Shown in pieces: positions 8,847 through 17,714 of a stretch of 64,000 nt of DNA. Numbering within the stretch: position 1 is the first letter of the stretch; every line of letters begins with the position of its first letter. This DNA is from Armatimonadota bacterium (GTDB taxonomy: Bacteria > Armatimonadota > Fimbriimonadia > Fimbriimonadales > ATM1), in assembly GCA_003577165.1 (NCBI GenBank), contig QEUM01000002.1:124001-188000 (forward strand), in the 5' to 3' direction. Below the pieces are notes generated by a model. It was given only the letters and a program-made list of their open reading frames with translations. It searched no databases and had not been told where the DNA came from. Both the position numbers and the translations under genes were made by a program.

Positions 8847-9971
8847 TTGGCAACCGAGGGGATGTTCAGCGCGCAGAGATACCGCAAGGTCGGGTTCGCC
8901 GTCCTCTGCGTCCTCTTGGCGCTCGCGGCGATCGCATTCGTGCTTCCGCTCTGGAGTGCGATAGCGTGGGGCGTCGCGCTTTCGATCCTCGTCAGTCCCA
9001 TCAACACTCGGCTTCGTGCTCGCGTTAGGGATACCCTGGCAGCGTCACTCACGACGGCGGCGACGATCCTCTTCATCATCGGGCCCGTGGCGGGCATCAC
9101 CTTCGCGGCCGTCGCTGAAGTCACGCAGGCGAAGTCGGAATTCGAAGCCCGGAGGATTCAGGCCGGAGGCACTGAGCAAAAGGACGGGCTGTCGGTGTCT
9201 TCGCTGGTTGCGCGGGCGGACGAACTGATGCGGCCGTGGGCGGAGAGGGCGGGAATCGAGGACTTTGATCTGAAAGCGACCGTCGCCAACGGCACGAAGA
9301 AGTTCGTCGAGAACCTTCCTCGGATCATCTGGAACGGCATCTGGGGCACGATCCAATTTGTCTTCGCGCTCATCTTGATGTTCTTCCTGTTGCGAGACGG
9401 CTACAAACTGAGGGACCCCGCGCTCGAGTTAATCCCGCTTCCACGCGAACGGGGAGAAGCCGTTCTCAAGTCGATCTCGGACACCGTGCATGCAGTGTTC
9501 TACGGCATCGTCCTCGTGGCTCTCATTCAGGGCCTCGTGATGGCAGTCGGCCTGCTCGCAGTCGGAGTTCCCGGCGCTTGGTTCTGGGGGCTTGCGACGG
9601 TCATCGCCTGTACGATTCCTTTCGTTGGATCTCCAATCGTTTGGGTGCCGACCGCTGTGCTTCTGATGTCGCAGGGCGAGTGGGGGAAGGGAATCTTTAT
9701 CGCAGCATATGGCGCGGCCGTGGTCGGGACGCTCGACAATCTGCTCCGCCCCGTCATCATCGGAGCGCGCGTGAAACTCCACCCCGTAGCGGTGTTCTTT
9801 GCGATCTTCGGCGGCATCGTTTTGCTCGGCCCAGTGGGGATCTTAGCGGGCCCGGTTCTTCTCAGCGTGTTGCTCGGCGCGATCCAAGTTCTCAGGGAGA
9901 TCCTCACGTCCGAAACGGCGCCCCCACCGGCGCCCGGCCAGGACGCTACGAGCACTGCCGCCGGCCCCTAA
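8847..9971 (+). CDS. AI-2E family transporter (PerM/YdiK-like permease)
   Basis: 374 residues with about eight transmembrane segments: a pair at about 11-50, one at about 65-90, a soluble loop (about 95-160) and a C-terminal membrane block (about 165-350). The block contains FFLLRDG and the LDNLLRPVIIG segment characteristic of the family. Members export diverse small molecules; the AI-2 link is historical. TTG 8847 is favoured because GGAG lies 6 bases before it; ATG 8862 is possible. The gene ends the acsA unit and converges on RNase J. Confidence 0.85.
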   Translation: MATEGMFSAQRYRKVGFAVLCVLLALAAIAFVLPLWSAIAWGVALSILVSPINTRLRARVRDTLAASLTTAATILFIIGPVAGITFAAVAEVTQAKSEFEARRIQAGGTEQKDGLSVSSLVARADELMRPWAERAGIEDFDLKATVANGTKKFVENLPRIIWNGIWGTIQFVFALILMFFLLRDGYKLRDPALELIPLPRERGEAVLKSISDTVHAVFYGIVLVALIQGLVMAVGLLAVGVPGAWFWGLATVIACTIPFVGSPIVWVPTAVLLMSQGEWGKGIFIAAYGAAVVGTLDNLLRPVIIGARVKLHPVAVFFAIFGGIVLLGPVGILAGPVLLSVLLGAIQVLREILTSETAPPPAPGQDATSTAAGP

Positions 9972-9984
9972 TCGTAAGACTGAA

Positions 9985-11631
9985 TCATACGAACACGACG
10001 GCCACGCTCACCACGGGCGTCATCTCGTGCCGCTGCTTCAAATACTGCCGCGCGAATTTCTCACACGCTGCGCTCACCTTTGCCGTTTCGCTGAACTCCC
10101 CTGCGGACAGTCCTTCGACGTGGGCGCAAAGCCTCTCGGCGAAGAGCTCCTCCCAGCCGTCTAATGCGGAAATGCCCCTTGCTGCGAGAGAAACGTCGCC
10201 GACCACACACCGACTCTCGGGATCGACTGCGATGCCGGCGAATACCGTCCCGTTCGCGGCCATCTCGCGCCTCTGTCCGATCGCCTCTCTCGTCAAACCG
10301 GTCTTGCCCCACCGATCCACATAAACGACGCCCGTGGGCACGTCGTCCCCGAAGTAGGCCGAGTCCTCCTCGACGATAAGCCTCTGGCCGTTCTCAAGCG
10401 GGATCACGTTTTCGCGGGAGTAGCCGAGTGTGCTGACCGCCTCCATTAGGCGGTGCTGGTGCCGTGGTTCGCCATGCACAGCGCCAATCAGCGCAGGTTT
10501 CGTCAACTCGATGTACTGCAGGAGTTCATCCAAGTAACCATGGCCGCTTGCGTGCACCCGCACCTCAGGCCCATAAACGACGTTAGCTCCCAGGCGAAAC
10601 AGGCCGTTGATGACGGCCCAGATGCGATCTTCGTTGCCGGGAATCGGCCGCGCAGAGTAGATGACCGTGTCGCCCGGCCGAATCTGCAGCCTTCCATACT
10701 CCTGCCTCGACATTTGGCTTAGCGCAGCGAGGCTCTCGCCCTGCGATCCCGTGGCCAGAATCACGAGCTCTCGATCTTCGTACTGATCTGTGTCGTACGT
10801 GTCAATGTAGATGTCTTTCGGGATCTCAAGGAGACCGATGCTGGCGGCGGTCTCGATGTTCTGCGCCATGCTGCGGCCCGCAGCCGCAACGAAACGGCCG
10901 TGCCGCTTCGCAGAATCGAACACGTGCCGAATTCGGTGCACGCTGCTTGAGAAGCAGGTCACGAACACGCGGCCAGGTGCATTGGCGATGACGGCGTCGA
11001 TTCCCTGTGCCGCGTCGGCTTCGGAAAGCGAGACGCCCTTCGCCTCCGCATTCGTGCACTCACAAAGCAGCAGTTGAACGCCCTCCTCGCCGACTTCACG
11101 AAGTTTGGCGACATCGGTCTCCTTCTTGTCAGGCGTTGAGGGATCGAATTTGAAGTCACCGCTGACGAGGATGGTGCCAGCAGCCGTCGAGAAAGCAAGC
11201 GAATAACTGTCGGGCATGCTGTGCGTGACATGAATCGGTCGGACAGTGAAGGGGCCGACGTCGAAGGAGTCGTAGTTTGGAAACGTCCGAATCCTCTTCG
11301 CCGCCTCGGAGTCGCGTTCCGCCACCTTCCTGGCCGCCATCGCTGCTGCAAGCGGCGGCCCGATGACAGGAACGTCGAATTGGCTCATGAAGTGTGGGAG
11401 CGCACCGATGTGATCGTCATGACCGTGAGTCAGGATGACCGCGACCAACTCGTCCTCATGGGCGCGCAGAAAAGTCCAGTCGGGAAGAACAGTCTCGACG
11501 CCCGGCAGGTCCTCATGGGGAAAGCCGAGCCCGGCGTCCACGACCACGATTTGGCCGTCCTGCCGGAGGACCGTCATATTCTTGCCGATTTCGGCCGCGC
11601 CTCCAAGCGGGACGACTTCTACGTGGGGCAT
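9985..11631 (-). CDS. rnj: ribonuclease J
   Basis: 548 residues from ATG 11631; a TTG two codons earlier (11637) is also possible. A metallo-beta-lactamase fold with HGHDDHIGALPHF (about residue 72) as the zinc site is followed by a beta-CASP domain and a C-terminal domain. RNase J is a 5'-3' exonuclease and endonuclease central to RNA turnover in bacteria lacking RNase E-based decay. The LSGDFKFDPSTP-like segment and the late HASGHGYLDEL and GEPRH motifs support the call. It is divergent from the M14 peptidase across 73 bases. Confidence 0.94.
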   Translation of the reverse strand: MPHVEVVPLGGAAEIGKNMTVLRQDGQIVVVDAGLGFPHEDLPGVETVLPDWTFLRAHEDELVAVILTHGHDDHIGALPHFMSQFDVPVIGPPLAAAMAARKVAERDSEAAKRIRTFPNYDSFDVGPFTVRPIHVTHSMPDSYSLAFSTAAGTILVSGDFKFDPSTPDKKETDVAKLREVGEEGVQLLLCECTNAEAKGVSLSEADAAQGIDAVIANAPGRVFVTCFSSSVHRIRHVFDSAKRHGRFVAAAGRSMAQNIETAASIGLLEIPKDIYIDTYDTDQYEDRELVILATGSQGESLAALSQMSRQEYGRLQIRPGDTVIYSARPIPGNEDRIWAVINGLFRLGANVVYGPEVRVHASGHGYLDELLQYIELTKPALIGAVHGEPRHQHRLMEAVSTLGYSRENVIPLENGQRLIVEEDSAYFGDDVPTGVVYVDRWGKTGLTREAIGQRREMAANGTVFAGIAVDPESRCVVGDVSLAARGISALDGWEELFAERLCAHVEGLSAGEFSETAKVSAACEKFARQYLKQRHEMTPVVSVAVVFV

Positions 11632-11704
11632 CGGCAAGTGTTACCCCAGACCGCCGATCCGACTTCGGATGGCGGCGCCTGGAAACTGGGGGTAACCTCG
11701 ATCC

Positions 11705-13378
11705 GTGCCGGACATTCAGTTTGATCGGTATTACCGATACGACGCCATCGTCGAGTTCCTCAAAGCCTACTCGGCCGAGTACCCAAACCTAATCACGCTC
11801 CAAGTGATCGGGAAGAGTTATGAGGGAAGAGACATCTACCTCGTCGAAGTGACGAACAAGGCGACCGGCCCCGCGGACGACAAGCCCGCGTTCTGGTGTG
11901 ACGGAAACATTCATGCTTCCGAAGTCAGCGCCAGTTCCGCCGTGCTCTTCATTCTCAATCGACTCGTGACGGATTACGGCAAGGATCCAAACGTCACGCG
12001 GGCGCTTGACTCGCGCGCTTTCTACCTCGTGCCGCGCGTGAATCCGGATGGAGCGGAGTGGGCGCTTGCGGACGTGCCGAAGATCATCCGATCCGGCACT
12101 CGACCCTACCCATACGACGAAGACGACTACTACGGCATCGAGCGTCAGGACGTGGATGGAGACGGTCGAATGCTGTCCATGCGAATTCCGGATCCGAACG
12201 GAGCCTGGAAGATCTCTGAGACAGAGCCGCGTTTGATGGAGAGGCGCGAGCCCTCCGAGACGGGCGGAACGTACTACAGGGTCCTACCCGAAGGCATCTT
12301 TCACAACTTCGATGGAATTCGAATGCGTGGGCGGAAGATCAAAGAAGGTCTCGACTTCAACCGGAACTTCCCGAGCCAGTGGCGTTTCGAGAGTGAACAG
12401 ACCGGCGCTGGCCCCTATCCCACGAGCGAGCCTGAAATCAGGGCGCTTGTCGACGCGATCGTGAACCGCCCCAACATCTGCGGCGCGGTGACGTTTCACA
12501 CGTTCAGCGGCGTGCACCTGCGTCCGCCAAGCACGAAGCCCGATGACGATCTTCCCGCTGAGGACATCTGGAATTACAAGAAGATCGGAGACAAGGGAAA
12601 GGAACTCACCGGCTATCCCGCGATTAGCAACTACCACGAGTTTCGCTACCACCCGAAAGAGATCATCACGGGTGTGTTCGACGATTGGATGTATGAGCAC
12701 CGAGGCGTCTTTGCTTGGACGACGGAGATCTGGTCTCCCCAGCGACAAGCGGGGATCACGGACTACAAGTACATTGATTGGTTCCGCGACCATCCGTTCG
12801 ACGATGACGTCAAGTTGCTAAAGTGGAGCGACGAGAAACTGGGCGGCCGTGGTTACGTCGACTGGTACCCCTTCGAACACCCGCAACTCGGCAAGATCGA
12901 GATGGGAGGGTGGGACTCCCAGTATGCGTTCCGAAATCCGCCACCCGATCATCTCGAGAGCGAGATCGCTCCTTTCGCCGACTGGGTGATCTGGCAAGCG
13001 CTCATCTCGCCGAAACTCGAGGAGTTTTCGACCATCGTCGAACCCACAGGCGACGGAGCAGTGATCAAGTTCTGCGTCGACAATACGGGCTGGCTCCCTT
13101 CATACGTCACGCGGAACGGAAGGGACAAGAAACTCTGCCGAGGGGTCATCGGCGAAATTCAGCCGGGTGAGGGAATCCAAGTCGTGGCAGGTTTGCTGCG
13201 CCAGGAAGGCCCGCAGTTGGAGGGGCGAAGTCACCTGCCCGCATCGGGTTTCGGTTGGCTTCTCGACGCGACGGATCATCGCCACGTGTTCGAGTGGACG
13301 GTGCGCGGACATGGAGACGTGACGCTGGTGGCTCGCCACGAGCGCGCCGGAAGACTCGTCAAAAAGGTTACAGTGTGA
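11705..13378 (+). CDS. M14-family zinc carboxypeptidase
   Basis: 557 residues. The metallocarboxypeptidase domain covers about residues 5-340, with zinc ligands in GNIHASE (HxxE, near residue 70) and a later His in TFHTFSG (about 265); the probable catalytic Glu is in WTTEIWSP (about 340). A beta-rich C-terminal part follows (about 430-557). There is no obvious signal peptide, so the protein may be cytoplasmic or exported unconventionally. The GTG start has no strong SD. The next gene's AGGAGG overlaps the stop, indicating an operon. Confidence 0.88.
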   Translation: MPDIQFDRYYRYDAIVEFLKAYSAEYPNLITLQVIGKSYEGRDIYLVEVTNKATGPADDKPAFWCDGNIHASEVSASSAVLFILNRLVTDYGKDPNVTRALDSRAFYLVPRVNPDGAEWALADVPKIIRSGTRPYPYDEDDYYGIERQDVDGDGRMLSMRIPDPNGAWKISETEPRLMERREPSETGGTYYRVLPEGIFHNFDGIRMRGRKIKEGLDFNRNFPSQWRFESEQTGAGPYPTSEPEIRALVDAIVNRPNICGAVTFHTFSGVHLRPPSTKPDDDLPAEDIWNYKKIGDKGKELTGYPAISNYHEFRYHPKEIITGVFDDWMYEHRGVFAWTTEIWSPQRQAGITDYKYIDWFRDHPFDDDVKLLKWSDEKLGGRGYVDWYPFEHPQLGKIEMGGWDSQYAFRNPPPDHLESEIAPFADWVIWQALISPKLEEFSTIVEPTGDGAVIKFCVDNTGWLPSYVTRNGRDKKLCRGVIGEIQPGEGIQVVAGLLRQEGPQLEGRSHLPASGFGWLLDATDHRHVFEWTVRGHGDVTLVARHERAGRLVKKVTV

Positions 13379-13390
13379 GGAGGCAGAACG

Positions 13391-13702
13391 ATGAGCGAGC
13401 AAATGGAGGCCCACCGAATTCACGAGGGCCCGGATGATCTGATTGAGACGGAGCACATCCGGATCAAGTTTCAGAAGGGATCGCCTCAGGAAGTCGGGAT
13501 CAACGGCTGCAGGATCGAGGACGTGATCGAAATACTCGTGCAACGGCTGCTGGATTACCAGGGCCGAGAATTCGCATGTGAGGAGAACGCGCTTGCTTTA
13601 GAGCATCTCGAAGATGCGAGGGAGGCGCTGCTTCTTCGTCGTCGTCGCCGTGAAGAGCAGGGGGTCTACGGCAGACGCGAAAAGCATGTCACCGGTCACT
13701 AA
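13391..13702 (+). CDS. small conserved protein of a phage-associated family
   Basis: 103 residues. The core has the pattern KFQKGSPQEVGINGC, then EDVIEILVQRL, then FACEENALALEHLEDA and an Arg-rich tail. From memory this matches a family of ~80-100-residue proteins (xFQxGPxxEVGVNG...FACxENA) that is common in phages and scattered in bacterial chromosomes; no function is established that I can cite. The strong SD AGGAGG (13378-13383) overlaps the stop of the peptidase gene, so it is translated with it. No other phage genes are near. Confidence 0.75.
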   Translation: MSEQMEAHRIHEGPDDLIETEHIRIKFQKGSPQEVGINGCRIEDVIEILVQRLLDYQGREFACEENALALEHLEDAREALLLRRRRREEQGVYGRREKHVTGH

Positions 13703-13757
13703 GTTGAGTGTGGCGTTACGGCCTTCGATACCGCTGATTCGTTCGCCGCGGTAGGCT

Positions 13758-14792
13758 TCAGCCGCGCTTCTGACCGTTTTCGGTGTATTTGTCGAATTCG
13801 AAAACGTATCTCCACCAGTTGTTGAGCCGACCATCCTCGTTGATTCCCACGGCGCGCGGCAGGTGAGCGAACCACCACCTCATGTAGTTGCGATGATAGT
13901 CCGGTCCGCCCCACGTCTCGCAGCTGACGTTGCGAGTCCGGCCGGATAACTTCGGGTAGTTCAGCCAGTCGTCGGCCGTGCTGCGCACCACCCGTGGGTT
14001 CGAATAGTCGTAATCCTTCTCGGCGTTTGGCGGCCAGTGACAGGTTCCGACCGCGGCGACTCCGTTCGACTGAGTGAAGTTCGCCGCGAAGCGCGCCCAG
14101 TTCGTCGTCAGCTTGTCCACTTCCCATCCACCGTAGATGCGCGACATCGTGGATTCGGTTCTGTGGCAGAGGTCGTGCAACATCTCCGCGACCCCGCGTT
14201 CGTAGTTGAACCCCATGATTGCGAACGGCTTGGTCGTCCGGACCTTTTCGTAGACGCCACCGTTGATGTAGAAAGCGCGAGGACCCGCCATCGCGCTCTC
14301 CCAGAATCCCATGTACGGCGCTCCGAACCACCAGACTTCGTCGGCCTTTCCGGAGTCGATCACCTTGTCGATTCCGTACTGCACGATCGTCGCCTCGTAG
14401 TCCGTTCCGTCCGGTTCGTGCCACGGAGTCTCCTTCTTCCATGCGGACAAATACGCGTCCACCGTATACCGGTAACCATCCACCTTCACTGGAAACGCGT
14501 CGACGTCTCTCCACTCCACGACTTCGCATTGGATGAAGTTGTTGCTCGCGGTCTTCACGTCAGCGATGTAGCCCTCGGCCAATTCGCGCGGCTTGTTCCA
14601 TCCGCAGTGCTCAGACAATCGCTTGCCTCCGGGCACGATCGGATCGAAGTTGATGACGAGCACCTTCACCTTGATCGGCGCATCCTGAATCCGAGGCGTA
14701 GCGCCGACTTCAGGCTTCGGCGTGGGCACGACGACTTGGGTGGGCATCATCCCAGACCCGAGTAGCAGTAGCGGAAGGACTTTCGAAATCAT
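13758..14792 (-). CDS. secreted protein of unknown function
   Basis: 344 residues from ATG 14792. The N-terminus MISKVLPLLLLGSGMM is a signal peptide-like hydrophobic stretch followed by a Pro-rich linker. The mature part contains many Trp/Tyr, a segment WWFGAPYMGFWES and the His/Cys-rich motif MLHDLCHRTES, which could bind a metal but is not a recognised protease motif. It follows tgt on the same strand after 64 bases and converges with the small gene at 13391. I do not recognise a family. Confidence 0.75.
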   Translation of the reverse strand: MISKVLPLLLLGSGMMPTQVVVPTPKPEVGATPRIQDAPIKVKVLVINFDPIVPGGKRLSEHCGWNKPRELAEGYIADVKTASNNFIQCEVVEWRDVDAFPVKVDGYRYTVDAYLSAWKKETPWHEPDGTDYEATIVQYGIDKVIDSGKADEVWWFGAPYMGFWESAMAGPRAFYINGGVYEKVRTTKPFAIMGFNYERGVAEMLHDLCHRTESTMSRIYGGWEVDKLTTNWARFAANFTQSNGVAAVGTCHWPPNAEKDYDYSNPRVVRSTADDWLNYPKLSGRTRNVSCETWGGPDYHRNYMRWWFAHLPRAVGINEDGRLNNWWRYVFEFDKYTENGQKRG

Positions 14793-14856
14793 GTAACTTT
14801 GTAGTATGGACGGTTCGCAGAGGGCGGGACAGTTCGCCCCTTGTTGCGTACGCGGG

Positions 14857-15873
14857 TCACGCGTTCGCGTACCTGGCTTCCAAAGCATCCCACGAGTCGG
14901 TGCGAATCGCCTCACGCGCCTCTCCCATCAACCTGGCGTAGAACGCGAGGTTGTGGAGCGTCGCAAGCCGAGCGCCGAGCGGCTCGTTCGCCAGGAACAG
15001 ATGCCTGAGGTAGGCGGCCGAGTAGCGCTCCGTCCAGGGGAAGACGCTTGCCGGGTCCGGTGGGCCGTCCACATCCTGCCAGCGCGAGTTGAGGATGTTG
15101 ATCCTCCCCTGCAGCGTGTACAAAGCATGATGCCGCGCCATTCGGGTCGGAAGGACGCAGTCGAAAAGGTCCACGCCGCACTTCACTGCGTGGAGGATGT
15201 CGCGTGGAGTTCCAACTCCCATCAGGTATCGAGGCTTGTCCTCAGGGAGGAGCGGAGCCGTGAGTTCGACTACGGGCCTCTGCATCTCCGTCGGCTCGCC
15301 AACGCTTACGCCTCCGATCGCGAAGCCGTCAAAGGGAAGCGACGTAATGCACCCCGCGGAGGTCTTCCTCAGATCATCGTGCACGCCGCCCTGAACGATC
15401 CCGAACACGGCTTGCCCGTCTCCTCGCGCCGACAGGCTCCGCTTCGCCCATTCATGAGTCAATTCCATCGCGCCTGCGACTTCCTCTCGATCCGCAGGAT
15501 AGGGGGGGCAGACATCGAGCGCCATGGTCACGTCGACCCCTAACTTCCGCTGGATTTCGATGCTGCGCTCGGGAGTCAGCAGCATTGGAGATCCGTCAAT
15601 GTGAGAACGAAACTGCACGCCCTCCTGCGTAATCGAGCGAGACGCGGCGAGGCTCATCACCTGATATCCGCCGCTGTCCGTCAGGATTGGCCGGTTCCAT
15701 GCCATGAAGCGGTGGAGGCCACCCAGTCGCTCGATCAACTCCTCGCCCGGTCGAAGCGTAAGATGATAGGTGTTCGACAGGATCATCTCGAACCCGAGCG
15801 CCTCGAGGTCTTCGGACGAAACGGTTTTCACGCACGCTTGCGTGCCCACGGGCATGAACGCAGGCGTTTGCAC
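14857..15873 (-). CDS. tgt: tRNA-guanine transglycosylase without the zinc-site cysteines
   Basis: 338 residues if GTG 15873 is the start. It exchanges guanine-34 for preQ1 in queuosine tRNAs. The catalytic core is intact: TDSGGYQ (Asp66 as base) and DLFDCVLPTR (nucleophile Asp238), plus FGIVQGG and GFAIGGVSVGE. The zinc motif normally written CxCxxC before YSRAYL is absent: residues 275-284 read ASVFPWTERY, so all three Cys are lost although the partner His (TLHNL, 307) remains. Conserved N-terminal residues (RTGVLALPHGIVQTPAF) continue upstream of 15873 with no ATG/GTG/TTG; an ATA at 15954 overlapping the previous stop could be the true start. Confidence 0.9.
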   Translation of the reverse strand: MQTPAFMPVGTQACVKTVSSEDLEALGFEMILSNTYHLTLRPGEELIERLGGLHRFMAWNRPILTDSGGYQVMSLAASRSITQEGVQFRSHIDGSPMLLTPERSIEIQRKLGVDVTMALDVCPPYPADREEVAGAMELTHEWAKRSLSARGDGQAVFGIVQGGVHDDLRKTSAGCITSLPFDGFAIGGVSVGEPTEMQRPVVELTAPLLPEDKPRYLMGVGTPRDILHAVKCGVDLFDCVLPTRMARHHALYTLQGRINILNSRWQDVDGPPDPASVFPWTERYSAAYLRHLFLANEPLGARLATLHNLAFYARLMGEAREAIRTDSWDALEARYANA

Positions 15874-15950
15874 TATCCCATGGGGGAGCGCCAGAACCCC
15901 GGTTCGCGCCCGGTTCGAAGTTGACCTATGTGTGACGCTGAGCTCTGCGC

Positions 15951-17714
15951 CTATGCTGCCTGCACCCCGATTCCCTCAGGCGTGACTGTCATCGTGATCT
16001 CTTTTCCGTTCCGTACGACCACGACCTTCACCGGCTTTCCGGGCTCTGCATTCTCAAAGATCGATTGGATGTCCTCGATCGAACCGATTGTCTTCTCGCC
16101 CCACTTCATGATTCGATCTCCGGCCATGAGTCCTGCCTTCTCCGCGGGCGAGTTCGGCTGCACACCGTCGAGCAACAGTCCCGGGCCCCCGTCTCCATAG
16201 GAGGGGATGAGCCCGACTCGGACGCGTCGAGTGCCCGCCCCCCCTGAACTCGATTCCTGCTTCGGTGGGGTGCGGTCCACGACTACGCCGCTGACGATGA
16301 CCGGGACCATACCGCTCAGCGCGTCGACCTTTTTGATCCAAGCGACTGCCATGTTCACGATCTTCGCTGCGCCGTCGTAATTCAATGTCGCCGCCGAATC
16401 GGTTTCTGTGTGGTAGTGCTCATTCTCGCCCGTGAAGAAGAAAGTCACGGGAATGTTCGATCGTTCGAAGCCTGCGTGATCGCTCCGACCGCGCAAGTCT
16501 TCACGATCGACTTGGACGACGAAATCGGCCGCGAGCTCCTTGATGAAATCGGGCCAGAGCGGCGACGTGCGCACTCCGTCGATGATGATCTTGTTCTCTC
16601 GCAGACCCCCGATCATGTCGAGATTGAGCATCCAACTAACTCGGCTCAAGTCGATCGTCGGGTTCTTGACGAAGTGCGTGCTTCCAATGAGACCTAACTC
16701 TTCGCCGCTATAGAGTTGGAAGAGGATGGACCGCCGATTCGACTTCGTTTCTGCGAAGTAGCGCGCGAGTTCGAGCACCGCAGCGGATCCACTCGCGTTG
16801 TCGTCCGCGCCGAAGTGAATCGAGTCGGCTCCGGTTCGGGATCCAAACTCTCCCCTGCCGACATGGTCCAGATGTGCTCCGATGATGATGTACTGGTCCT
16901 TCACCGCTGGGTCCGTTCCGGGCAGTAGCGCCATTACGTTGCGCCCTGTCACCGACTTGGGCCGAATCTCCGATTTGAAACTGACCTTCAGGCCCTTCGC
17001 GAACCCTGGCGCGACGCGACCGGAGAGGGCCTGTTTGCGAGCCTCGTCGAACTTCATCCCGCTCACTCGCTCGAACAGGCCTGACGAGATGGCGACCGCC
17101 GCGAAGCCCGAGCCGTTCTCGATTCCATACCGTCTGTCGAGGCCCAAGAGGCCTTGCCCGGTCTGAGTTCCGACGAAGAGGATCGCTGCCGCGCCCCTCT
17201 CCTTCGCGGCTTGCGCCTTTTGCCGAGTCGTCGCTCCCCCGTTCGGGCTCACGAACACGGCGACGGCTTTGCCCTTGACGTCGATGCCCTTGTAGTCATC
17301 CCGCTCCGGGCTCGCGAGACCCTCGCCCGCGTAGACGACGGGGAGCCCGTCGAGCGCGTCCGGCACGGAGTTGTACACGGGGTTGAAGTCAACGCCCACC
17401 TTAGCCGCGATCTCGTTTCCGGCCGAATTCAGAAGCCGTAGATTCGTCTCAGGCGTGGCCTCGCCGCCGAACGTGACGGGAAACTCCTGGAAGTAGGTTC
17501 CCGCCGTGCCCGCCGGCAGGAGCCCCAGGTCGCTGAACCACTTCTTGGCGTAGTCGCCTGCCTTCCTCTCGCCCTCGGATCCGGTCAACCGGCCGCCGAG
17601 TTCGGGGGAGGCGAGATACTCTACGTGCGCTCGCAGCGAGGATGCAGTGATGCTGGGCTCCGCCGTGGCGAATCCCAGCATGTGCGCAGCCAATAGGGGA
17701 ATGAAGGTCACCAT
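15951..17714 (-). CDS. secreted M28 peptidase with PA and PDZ domains
   Basis: 587 residues. A signal peptide (about 1-18) is followed by an M28 aminopeptidase fold interrupted by a PA insert (about 120-230). Metal ligands are visible in IIGAHLDHVG (about 275), DDNASGSAA and SGEELGL. A PDZ domain lies at about 495-580, with LLLDGVQPNSPAEKAGLMAGD typical of HtrA/CPP-type PDZs (only part quoted here matters: the SPAEKAG turn). It probably trims peptides outside the cytoplasm. The ATG follows the TolB-like gene directly (TAAATG). Confidence 0.9.
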   Translation of the reverse strand: MVTFIPLLAAHMLGFATAEPSITASSLRAHVEYLASPELGGRLTGSEGERKAGDYAKKWFSDLGLLPAGTAGTYFQEFPVTFGGEATPETNLRLLNSAGNEIAAKVGVDFNPVYNSVPDALDGLPVVYAGEGLASPERDDYKGIDVKGKAVAVFVSPNGGATTRQKAQAAKERGAAAILFVGTQTGQGLLGLDRRYGIENGSGFAAVAISSGLFERVSGMKFDEARKQALSGRVAPGFAKGLKVSFKSEIRPKSVTGRNVMALLPGTDPAVKDQYIIIGAHLDHVGRGEFGSRTGADSIHFGADDNASGSAAVLELARYFAETKSNRRSILFQLYSGEELGLIGSTHFVKNPTIDLSRVSWMLNLDMIGGLRENKIIIDGVRTSPLWPDFIKELAADFVVQVDREDLRGRSDHAGFERSNIPVTFFFTGENEHYHTETDSAATLNYDGAAKIVNMAVAWIKKVDALSGMVPVIVSGVVVDRTPPKQESSSGGAGTRRVRVGLIPSYGDGGPGLLLDGVQPNSPAEKAGLMAGDRIMKWGEKTIGSIEDIQSIFENAEPGKPVKVVVVRNGKEITMTVTPEGIGVQAA

